Origin: Petrotoga mexicana DSM 14811
GTDB taxonomy: Bacteria > Thermotogota > Thermotogae > Petrotogales > Petrotogaceae
Assembly: GCF_002895565.1 (NCBI RefSeq)
Contig: NZ_AZRN01000010.1
Location: forward strand, 31,148 to 95,147
Direction of reading: 5' to 3'
DNA: 64,000 nucleotides
Shown: positions 18,306 to 25,610 of the stretch, piece by piece
Layout: each line of letters starts with the position of its first letter
Position numbering within the stretch: the first letter of the stretch is position 1
Notes under the pieces: generated by a model
Database searches by the model: none
Told to the model about the DNA's origin: nothing
What the model saw: only the letters and a program-made list of their open reading frames with translations
Position numbers and translations under genes: made by a program

Positions 18306-19214
18306 TTACGGTACATCATGACCTAGTGCAGCTTCATAGATCTTAAACCATTGTTCTCTCGTCAATTTTATGTTCAGGGCTTCAACAGCGTTCTTAAGCC
18401 TTTCTAATCTACCGCTTCCTGAAACAGGGATTATCCCGACAGGATGGTTTAAAAGCCAGGCGTATACAAGAGTATCCATAGAATCGATACCGAGTTCTTT
18501 GCCAACTTCTTTCAACGTCGTCAATATTCTTACTGACTTGTCGTTTGAGACATCGAATAACTTTCCTCCCGCCAAAGGCGACCAAGCCATTGGATTGAGG
18601 TTTTTTCCTTTTAAAAAATAAATATTATCGTTTTCAAAATGTTCTAAATTGAATGGGGAAATTTCTATCTGATTAGTCACCAAAGGAAGGTTTAATTTTG
18701 ATTGTAAAGCTTCAAATTGATTGATGGTGAAGTTTGACACTCCGAAGAAACGAACTTTACCAGATTTATGTAACTCTAAAAAGGCTTCTGCAATTTCTTC
18801 TGGGTTCATGAAGGGATCTGGGCGATGTATAAGGAGTAAATCGATATAGTCTGTATGAAGGTTACGAAGGGAATTATCTACAGATTTCAATATATGTTCT
18901 TTGCTTGTATCGTAATAATGAATTCTTTTTGTCTCCTTGTTGGGGAGCACTATACCGCACTTGGTTACAATCTGTATCTTATCTCTTAAAGAAGGGTTTG
19001 ATTTAAAAACCTCTCCAAATAAACCCTCACAAGTATAATTTCCATAAATATCGGCATGATCGAAAGTGGTTACTCCTAAATCTATTGCTTTCATAATAAA
19101 ATCTTCTGTTTCTTTTGTTGAAAAATTCCAGTCTCTAAGTCTCATCATCCCTTGTACTATTCTTGATAAATACAAACCACTATTAGAAACGTTTGTTTGC
19201 ATTGTTTCACTCAT
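18306..19214 (-). CDS. aldo/keto reductase
   Basis: A 302-residue NAD(P)H-dependent oxidoreductase of the YdhF-like aldo/keto reductase group. The catalytic tetrad is visible: Asp and Tyr in VTTFDHADIYGNYTCE, Lys in QIVTKCG, and His in DLLLIHRPDPFMNPEE. The cofactor region is ...IIPVSGSGRLERLKNA. Its substrate is unknown. It is the first gene of the minus-strand run ending with murJ, with an AGGTGA site before the ATG. Confidence 0.88.
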   Translation of the reverse strand: MSETMQTNVSNSGLYLSRIVQGMMRLRDWNFSTKETEDFIMKAIDLGVTTFDHADIYGNYTCEGLFGEVFKSNPSLRDKIQIVTKCGIVLPNKETKRIHYYDTSKEHILKSVDNSLRNLHTDYIDLLLIHRPDPFMNPEEIAEAFLELHKSGKVRFFGVSNFTINQFEALQSKLNLPLVTNQIEISPFNLEHFENDNIYFLKGKNLNPMAWSPLAGGKLFDVSNDKSVRILTTLKEVGKELGIDSMDTLVYAWLLNHPVGIIPVSGSGRLERLKNAVEALNIKLTREQWFKIYEAALGHDVP

Positions 19215-19329
19215 TATTTCACCTCACAATTTAAAAGAATTTTCCACACTTTTTGATCGATTTATTATAACATATTTTCTTCCTAGCTATCGTTTGGAAT
19301 ATAAAAAAAGCAACAAACTTTTAATTTTT

Positions 19330-19338
19330 TGATATAAT
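19330..19338 (+). promoter_or_regulatory. extended -10 upstream of the repeat array
   Basis: TGATATAAT (TGn plus TATAAT at 19333-19338). It would start a transcript running through the G-rich array at 19370-19630 into the HAD gene. Confidence 0.4.
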
Positions 19339-19369
19339 TAAATGTATAAATGGTTCTGTGGGACAAACT

Positions 19370-19630
19370 CCTCTTCTCTTTCCTTAAATGGGCGGGCTGC
19401 TGGATGAAAGGGTAAAGAACTTTTTCCTTATGGGTGGGGCAGCGGAGCAAACCTCTATCCTCTTTCCTTAAATGAGTGGAGAGTGGAGAAAAGGGGTAAA
19501 GGTTCCCTTTCCTTAAGGCGGGGAGCGGGGCGAAGTGGTAAAGGTTCCCTTTCCTTAAATGGGTGGGCTGCTGGATGAAAGGGTAAAGAACCTTTTCCTT
19601 ATGGGGTGGGCAGCGGGGCGAAGGGGCGCT
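19370..19630 (+). repeat. G-rich repeat array, copy 2 (tandem)
   Basis: About five head-to-tail units that alternate TTTCCTTAAATGGG-type boxes with G-rich segments. The last unit is the complete element with four G-runs and AAGGGGCGCT (19602-19630). Two units, near 19377 and 19550, share almost all of a ~45-base stretch, including GGGCTGCTGGATGAAAGGG. It stands in the orientation of the HAD gene downstream. A 124-codon minus-strand open frame across the array is made only of repeat sequence. From 19631 to 19745 I see no further structure beyond a ribosome binding site. Confidence 0.85.
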
Positions 19631-19745
19631 AATAAGGGCTAAGCGCAGCTTATGCAAAAACCATTAAGCAATTAACTCACAAAAAGCTCTCTGCTTTTAA
19701 AAGGGTCAGGGGACGCGCAATTAAATTTTAAAAAAGGTGGTTTTT

Positions 19746-20570
19746 ATTCTGATAAACAATATAAAAACAATCGAAAAATTAAAACAAATAGAACTCTTCG
19801 TTTTAGATATAGACGGCACTTTTTATATCAGTCAAAAATTAGTTAACGGTGCGCTAAAATTCTCCAACCTTTTGAAAAGACTAAATAAAAAGCTTGTCTT
19901 TTTAACCAACAACTCCAACAAATCCAAGATAGAATACCTACAAGAGTTTCACGCCTTAAACTATCCAATTAAAGAAAACGAGATCTACACTGCGGGCATA
20001 GCTGCTGCAGAATATATAAAAGATAAGTTTGGGCCAAAAAGAATTTTTTTGGTGGCTACTCCCTCAATGATAAAAGAATATGAAAAATTAGGCCATCAAA
20101 TTGTCGCAGATTCCCCTGAGATGGTTGTAGTTACCTTCGATAAAAGTTTAACCTATGATAAATTGGCAAAAGCCTCCATATTTGTATCTAAAGGAGCCTT
20201 CTTTTTTGTTACCAATCCAGATTTGAACTGTCCAACCGAAGAAGGGCCTATTCCAGATACCGCTGCTATTGCAAGTGTAGTATCTAAAGCATGTAATAAA
20301 GAACCTGACATCGTCTTTGGGAAACCAGATCCCAAGATCTTAGAAATGATAATGAAAGATTATCAAGTAACCCCAGAAAAAACTTGTATAGTTGGAGACA
20401 GGTTGTATACCGATATATTAATTGGAATAAACGCTGGTACATTATCTACATTAGTATTAACCGGGGAAGCAAAATTAGAGGATCTAAAAGATTCTGCAAT
20501 AAAGCCAGATCTTGTAGTTGACGATTTAGGACAACTTGCGGATCTCATTATGGGTGAAGAAAGTGGCTAA
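19746..20570 (+). CDS. HAD superfamily IIA phosphatase (NagD/PGP-like)
   Basis: About 274 residues. HAD motif I is FVLDIDGTFY, motif II is LVFLTNNSNKS, motif III is Lys in VFGKPDPKI, and motif IV is CIVGDRLYTDILIGINAGT. This is the class IIA cap arrangement of NagD and p-nitrophenylphosphatase-like enzymes that act on phosphorylated metabolites. The start is unusual: AAAGGTGG (19733-19740) is followed after five bases by ATT at 19746, whereas the only standard start, GTG 19737, lies inside the ribosome binding site. An ATT start is therefore proposed. Conserved motif I lies close behind, so the difference is three residues. Confidence 0.82.
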   Translation: MLINNIKTIEKLKQIELFVLDIDGTFYISQKLVNGALKFSNLLKRLNKKLVFLTNNSNKSKIEYLQEFHALNYPIKENEIYTAGIAAAEYIKDKFGPKRIFLVATPSMIKEYEKLGHQIVADSPEMVVVTFDKSLTYDKLAKASIFVSKGAFFFVTNPDLNCPTEEGPIPDTAAIASVVSKACNKEPDIVFGKPDPKILEMIMKDYQVTPEKTCIVGDRLYTDILIGINAGTLSTLVLTGEAKLEDLKDSAIKPDLVVDDLGQLADLIMGEESG

Positions 20571-20587
20571 AGGAGTAGTTTTTTATT

Positions 20588-20758
20588 TTTCCTTAGATGG
20601 ATCGGGGGACGTGGCGAAAGGCATAGCCTTTTATTCTTCCTTAGATGGGTGCGGATTAGGATGAAAGGATAAAAGAATCTTTTCCTTATGGGTGGGGAGT
20701 TGGATGAAAGGGTAAAGAATCTTTTCCTTATGGGCGGGCTGCGGGGCGAAGGGGCGCT
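20588..20758 (+). repeat. G-rich repeat array, copy 3
   Basis: About three units between the HAD gene and the methionine synthase reactivation gene, ending with the complete element (four G-runs, CGAAGGGGCGCT) at 20758. TCTTTTCCTTATGGG boxes are repeated inside. It has the same orientation as the downstream gene and ends 55 bases before the proposed start codon. Confidence 0.85.
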
Positions 20759-20813
20759 ATCATGTGACTTTCTAAAGATGTTTTTTATCGAAATAACAGG
20801 AGGGGAAAATTTT

Positions 20814-21368
20814 ATTAAAATCTACATTCCAGAAATTTATGAAATAATGCCTCAGAAAAAAATATACTTACTCCGAGCAGGCTTTAATGGAACTAAATTC
20901 CAAATCAACGACAAATTAAAAGAAGAAATAAATAAAATATACAAGCTCGGTTTAGAATTAGCACAACCAAAAGCTGTATGTGACACATATAAAATAGAGA
21001 CAATTCCTACAGAACTTATTCCTAAATCTTTTGAAGGTGTTAACTCTATCACTTTTTTTGTATCCACATTAGGGTACGAAATAGACAACTATATATCAAA
21101 CGCAAATACTCTCTCTTCCATGTTAATGGATGCTTGGGCTTCAGAAGCCATAGAGGCTTTCAACGAATCTATCGATAAAAAGCTGAGAAAAGATTTCGGT
21201 AAAGGTACCAGGAGGTTTTCTCCTGGATATTCGGATATAGATGTGAGAAAAAATTGGGATATCGTCAGTAATTTACTGAAAACAGAGATAGTAGTTGTCA
21301 ACAAAGAAACTGGTATCATAACTCCAAGAAAAAGTACTGTATGTATGATAGGGTGGTATGATGAATAG
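20814..21368 (+). CDS. methionine synthase reactivation-domain protein
   Basis: About 184 residues that resemble the detached cobalamin methionine synthase activation domain, known as a stand-alone gene next to a short metH in Thermotoga. Features are YKIETIPTELIPKSFEGVNSITFFVSTLG, DAWASEAIEAF, and the SAM-site region KGTRRFSPGYSDIDVRKNWDIV, with GIITPRKSTVCMIGW at the end. Start: AGGAGGGG at 20798-20805 points to ATT 20814 with 8-base spacing; an in-frame ATG at 20778 has a poor site and would place the ribosome binding site inside the gene. It overlaps metH by a few bases, as expected for subunits that work together. Confidence 0.85.
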   Translation: MKIYIPEIYEIMPQKKIYLLRAGFNGTKFQINDKLKEEINKIYKLGLELAQPKAVCDTYKIETIPTELIPKSFEGVNSITFFVSTLGYEIDNYISNANTLSSMLMDAWASEAIEAFNESIDKKLRKDFGKGTRRFSPGYSDIDVRKNWDIVSNLLKTEIVVVNKETGIITPRKSTVCMIGWYDE

Positions 21369-23685
21369 AAAAGATTTTGCACAAATATTGAATAAAAAGA
21401 TACTTATTTTAGACGGAGGATATGGAACTGAATTTATAAAAAGAGGATATAAAGAAATTCCTGCTGAAATTTTAAACATCAGATATCCAGAAGTAGTTTA
21501 CAATCTACAAAGTGAATACGTAAAATCGGGAGCAGACATTCTTTTAACCAATACCTTCAGTGCAAATCGAAAAAAACTCAAAGAGTTAAATTATGAAGAG
21601 GCGTTCGAAAAAGTTAACGTCAAAGCAGTTGAAATTGCCAAGCAAGCATCGAAAGGTAAGGCTTTGGTCTTTGGAGATCTATCCTCTCTAGGAGAGTATC
21701 CAAATCCTATGGGGTTGCTTGAAATGGACGAAGCTATAGATGAGTATTATCAACAGGCAAAAGTGTTGTTTGAAAGCGGTGTAGATGGATTTATCGTTGA
21801 AACGATGACAGATATAAAAGAGTTAAAAGCAGCTATATATGGAATAAGAAAAGTAACAGAAGATTTACCTTTAATAGCTCATATGACGTTTGAAGAGAAC
21901 GGACGTTCCGTTACAGGAACTTCTGTGGAAATCTTTGCGAATGTTTTCAACGATTTAGATGTAGATGTACTAGGAATTAACTGTACTTTGGGTCCAGAAG
22001 AACTTTTAAAGGTTTTTGAACGTCTATCACTCTCAACAAACAAGTTCTTATCAGTTGAACCAAACGCTGGTAAACCTGTTTTCGATGGAAAACATTTGGA
22101 ATACAAAATGACGCCCGAAATATTTGGAATGTTTGTAGAAGACTATTTAGATTTAGGAGTAAATATTATTGGAGGCTGTTGTGGTACCTCTCCAGAACAT
22201 ATAAAAGTTATTAGAAATATGGTAAAAAGAAGACCTAAAAAAATAGTAAAAGAAATACCTATTATGTACTCTTCAAGAACGATCTTAAACAAATTTCATC
22301 CTTTCACCGTTATTGGGGAGAGAATAAATCCTGCCGGGAACAAAAAATTTCAAAATGAAATTGAAGAATTCAACTTCGAGAATGTAATAAAAAGAGCCAA
22401 CAGTCAAAAAAGCGTAAAGGCCCATGCAATAGACGTTAACTTGGGTATCGAAAAGATTTTGAATGAAGAACATTTCAAACAAATTATCATAGAACTAGAC
22501 AAACATTCTTCTCTTCCAATTTCTTTTGACATTCAAAATATTGGATTTTTAGAAACCGCTTTAAAAGAATATCCAGGAAGACCAATAATCAATTCTTCTA
22601 AATTAAGTAAAAAAGATCTGGACAGAAAACTCGAGTTGATTAAAAAATATGGCGGATTACTAATTGTATTAGCACTCGAGAAAGAAATCTTAGAATCTGC
22701 TGAAGAAAGACTACAACTAGTGCTAAGAAAATGGCCGTACATAGAAAGTAAAGGAATAACTAAAGATAGAATTATAGTTGATCCGTTGGTGTTGTCCCTT
22801 GCTGCCAATAATGATCCAAATATTACATTGGAGACAGTAAAGTTACTTTCGCAAAATGGGTTCAATACCACTATGGGTCTTTCGAATCTTAGTTTCGGTT
22901 TACCAAACAGAAATTATATAAATGCAGCCTTTCTTTCAAGGGCAAAAGGTAAAGGCTTGACTTCAGCCATCTTAAATCCCGAAGATGAGTTCCTTATGAA
23001 CACGTTGAATGGTAACCTATTGTTGGATAAAAATATTGTAATACCAAGTAAGGTTGAAAAACAAGACGAATTAACCGAGAAGATCCTACAAGGTGAAGAA
23101 GGTGAAGTAAAACGAATCATTGAAAATCAGTTAAAAGAGAAAAGTCCGTTAGAAGTTAGCCAAGATGTGCTTGGTAAAGCAATGGAAAAGATCGGAGACC
23201 TTTATGCACAAGGGAACATATATCTCCCAGAGTTGTTGTTAGCTGCCGAAACTGTCAAACCCATTTTTGATTACTTAAACAATTTGATTCCCGAATCTCA
23301 AAACGATAAAAAAGCTAAGGTAGTACTAGCCACGGTGGAAGGGGATATACACGATATTGGTAAAAATATAGTGGCAGCGGTATTAAGAAGCGCAAACTTC
23401 AAAATTATAGATCTTGGCAAAGATGTAGAAACTTCTACAATAATCAACGCTGTACAAAAAGAGAAACCGAATATTTTGGGGTTATCAGCTATGATGACAA
23501 CTACAGTGGGAAAAATAGAAGAGGTGGTAAATGAACTAAAAAAATTAAGTATTAAAGTAAAAGTTATTGCCGGCGGTGCCTCGATGAACAGAAAACTTGC
23601 TGAAACCTTTGGCTGCGATGCCTACGCTAAAGATGCAAGCGAAGGGCTCAAGATATGTAAAAGCTGGGTCAATTTGAATTCATAA
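21361..23685 (+). CDS. metH: cobalamin-dependent methionine synthase, short form (MetH without reactivation domain)
   Basis: Transfers a methyl group from methyltetrahydrofolate through cobalamin to homocysteine. About 774 residues, against ~1150-1230 for full MetH. Domain order: homocysteine/zinc domain (residues ~1-290; LDGGYGTEFIKRG, zinc cysteines in GINCTLGP and GGCCGTSPEH), folate domain (~310-560; VIGERINPAGNKKF, QNIGFLETALK), cobalamin cap (~575-640), and cobalamin-binding domain with the lower-ligand motif EGDIHDIGKN (~661-670). The reactivation domain is encoded by the gene just upstream, which overlaps by 8 bases. ATG 21361 is preferred over ATG 21358 because of the spacing from GGGTGG. 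Confidence 0.93.
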   Translation: MNRKDFAQILNKKILILDGGYGTEFIKRGYKEIPAEILNIRYPEVVYNLQSEYVKSGADILLTNTFSANRKKLKELNYEEAFEKVNVKAVEIAKQASKGKALVFGDLSSLGEYPNPMGLLEMDEAIDEYYQQAKVLFESGVDGFIVETMTDIKELKAAIYGIRKVTEDLPLIAHMTFEENGRSVTGTSVEIFANVFNDLDVDVLGINCTLGPEELLKVFERLSLSTNKFLSVEPNAGKPVFDGKHLEYKMTPEIFGMFVEDYLDLGVNIIGGCCGTSPEHIKVIRNMVKRRPKKIVKEIPIMYSSRTILNKFHPFTVIGERINPAGNKKFQNEIEEFNFENVIKRANSQKSVKAHAIDVNLGIEKILNEEHFKQIIIELDKHSSLPISFDIQNIGFLETALKEYPGRPIINSSKLSKKDLDRKLELIKKYGGLLIVLALEKEILESAEERLQLVLRKWPYIESKGITKDRIIVDPLVLSLAANNDPNITLETVKLLSQNGFNTTMGLSNLSFGLPNRNYINAAFLSRAKGKGLTSAILNPEDEFLMNTLNGNLLLDKNIVIPSKVEKQDELTEKILQGEEGEVKRIIENQLKEKSPLEVSQDVLGKAMEKIGDLYAQGNIYLPELLLAAETVKPIFDYLNNLIPESQNDKKAKVVLATVEGDIHDIGKNIVAAVLRSANFKIIDLGKDVETSTIINAVQKEKPNILGLSAMMTTTVGKIEEVVNELKKLSIKVKVIAGGASMNRKLAETFGCDAYAKDASEGLKICKSWVNLNS

Positions 23686-23832
23686 TCGTTCATCTTCCGA
23701 TCTTTATATATCAAAAATGTTAATAAAAAGAAAAAGTTTTAAGTTGATAAAATATGATAAAATCTGTCGGTTTTCTTGAAATACCTGTAAATAAAAGATT
23801 TCGAGCAAATATAACGAAATTTTTTTCAAATT

Positions 23833-23860
23833 TTGATAAATGGAGATTTCGGTGTATAAT
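23833..23860 (+). promoter_or_regulatory. glnA promoter
   Basis: TTGATA (23833-23838), 16-base spacer, TATAAT (23855-23860). Transcription from here would include a ~64-base block shared with gdhA and a G-rich repeat, a leader of about 300 bases. The rest of 23686-23832 is AT-rich with no gene seen. Confidence 0.7.
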
Positions 23861-23889
23861 CGCAAATAAATCCTTCTAATCATAAATAT

Positions 23890-23953
23890 TTACCAATAAT
23901 TAGAAATAATGAAACAATTTTCAATTTAAACTAATTTTTGAAAATAATATCTT
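23890..23953 (+). promoter_or_regulatory. nitrogen-gene leader block with palindrome (glnA copy)
   Basis: A 64-base block that aligns without gaps to 61421-61484 before gdhA (about 48 of 64 identical). It starts TTACCA and contains ATTAGnAATAATGAAA, TTTCAAT and TGAAAATAATnTCTT. At 23910-23923 the sequence TGAAACAATTTTCA forms the palindromic arms TGAAA and TTTCA. Its place just after the promoter suggests an operator or a leader RNA element. Confidence 0.6.
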
Positions 23954-24007
23954 AACGAATTTATTTTTAGACATTTTAGAAATAAAATGATCGTAGACTG
24001 CGGTTAA

Positions 24008-24104
24008 AAGGGGAGAGAGCATCTATCCTTAGAGGATGAGGAGCAGTTTAAGGAATAAAAATTCTTTTATACTTAGAAGGTGGGGAGCGGAGTGAAGGGG
24101 CGCT
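24008..24104 (+). repeat. G-rich repeat, copy 4 (degenerate)
   Basis: Two diverged units; the last (24078-24104, GGTGGGGAGCGGAGTGAAGGGG then CGCT) has shortened G-runs, so it is a poor quadruplex candidate. It is followed by AAATCAAGTTTTTGAGTTACTAA, the usual downstream hairpin region in decayed form. It ends 62 bases before the glnA start, in the same orientation. Confidence 0.8.
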
Positions 24105-24166
24105 AAATCAAGTTTTTGAGTTACTAATGACAGTAAAAATTCTATTTTATTGGGAGGGAGAAATTT

Positions 24167-25492
24167 ATGACAAAAGAGGAACTATTGGAACAGATAGAAA
24201 GTCAAGGTATAAAGTATATTAGACTCCAAATTACAGATATCAACGGTGCCTTGAAAAACGTTGAAATTCCATCTACAGAGTTAGAATCTTCTTTGACTAA
24301 CGGGACTATGTTTGATGGTTCATCAATTGAGGGTCTAGTAAGAATCAACGAATCAGATATGTTACTTAAACCTGACATAGACACATTTACAGTTTTACCA
24401 TGGACAGTTGAAAGAGAAAAAGTGGGTAGGTTTATTTGTGACATTCACACTTCTGATGGTAAACATTTCCCAGGGGACCCAAGATATGTGTTGAAGAAAG
24501 TCATGAATGAAATGAAAGAGTACGGTTATACCCCATATGCCGGTCCAGAACCAGAATTTTTTATTCTCCCAAGGGATGAGAAGACAAGGCAGCCAGTATT
24601 ATCTCCTCTTGATAAGGGAGGATATTTTGATTTACTTCCCATAGATTTAGGGGAAAGGGTCAGAAAGAACATGGTGGAAACTCTACAAAGTATGGGTATT
24701 CGAGTGGAGGCTGCTCACCACGAAGTAGCGAATTCCCAACATGAGATTGATTTCAGGTACGACAACGCCCTAAAAACGGCTGACAATATTCAAACTTTTA
24801 AATTGGTTGTAAGGACGATAGCCCTATTGAACGGACTATGGGCAACATTTATGCCTAAACCATTTTTTGGTATGAATGGTTCAGGGATGCATACCCACTT
24901 GAGTATCTTTAAAGACGGAAAGAATATCTTTTACGATCCAAACGGTACTTATCAGTTAAGCAATGAGCTTAGATGGTTTATTGGGGGAGTTTTTAAACAT
25001 ATTGATTCGATAACCGTTTTGGCAAATCCTACGATAAACTCATATAAAAGGTTAGTCCCTGGTTACGAAGCTCCTGTTAACATCGCATGGTCTGTATCAA
25101 ACAGAAGTGCTTTAGTGAGGATACCCATGCAGAGAGGTGATGGAACTAGGTTAGAACTGAGATCTCCAGATCCAACAGCAAATCCTTATTTACTGTTAGC
25201 AAGTGTATTTTCAGCTGGTTTAGAAGGTATAAAAAACAAGATTGAACCTCCTCAACCTGTTGATGGAAATATTTACGAAATGGACCACAGAGAAAAGAAC
25301 GAAAAAAATATTAGATATTTACCTGGTTCACTCCAAGAATCCTTGGAAGCCTTGAAAAAGGATGAACTTATGAAAGATGTTTTGGGAAAACATATATTTG
25401 AAAAATTTGTAGAATTAAAAGAAAAGGAGATTGAAGAGTATAAGATAGCGGTAACTGATTGGGAGATTAGTAGGTACATAAACCAATTTTGA
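24167..25492 (+). CDS. glnA: glutamine synthetase type I
   Basis: Makes glutamine from glutamate, ammonia and ATP; dodecameric cytoplasmic enzyme. The 441-residue length fits the GSI-alpha subtype. Signatures seen are MFDGSSIEG, GPEPEFFIL (metal Glu), EAAHHEVANSQHEID, NGSGMHTHLSIF (metal His), VPGYEAPVNIAWS and RLELRSPDPTANPYLLLA. GGGAGGG precedes the ATG. It heads a nitrogen-assimilation stretch (glnA, gltB, gltD, amtB, PII). Its leader shares a block with that of gdhA. Confidence 0.97.
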   Translation: MTKEELLEQIESQGIKYIRLQITDINGALKNVEIPSTELESSLTNGTMFDGSSIEGLVRINESDMLLKPDIDTFTVLPWTVEREKVGRFICDIHTSDGKHFPGDPRYVLKKVMNEMKEYGYTPYAGPEPEFFILPRDEKTRQPVLSPLDKGGYFDLLPIDLGERVRKNMVETLQSMGIRVEAAHHEVANSQHEIDFRYDNALKTADNIQTFKLVVRTIALLNGLWATFMPKPFFGMNGSGMHTHLSIFKDGKNIFYDPNGTYQLSNELRWFIGGVFKHIDSITVLANPTINSYKRLVPGYEAPVNIAWSVSNRSALVRIPMQRGDGTRLELRSPDPTANPYLLLASVFSAGLEGIKNKIEPPQPVDGNIYEMDHREKNEKNIRYLPGSLQESLEALKKDELMKDVLGKHIFEKFVELKEKEIEEYKIAVTDWEISRYINQF

Positions 25493-25610
25493 TAAACCTT
25501 TAACACCTATTATTATTATCTTTTTTTGTGCATAAAACCGGGGTTCCAAAAAGTATTATACAGAAACACACTGTATTGGGGCAGTCTCCAATATAGGAGG
25601 GAGGGTTAAA

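Noticed and set aside
19370..19630. CRISPR array
   Set aside because: Repeats are tandem and diverged, units vary in length, there are no unique spacers of constant size, and no cas gene is near.
19283..19657. 124-codon minus-strand open frame
   Set aside because: It is made almost wholly of the G-rich repeat read backwards, with repeated peptide blocks such as HKEKVLYPFIQQP and no ribosome binding site.
20688..20813. Upstream extension of the reactivation-domain gene
   Set aside because: The added residues (MGGELDERVKNLFLMGG) are translated repeat sequence, and the strong ribosome binding site lies downstream of it.
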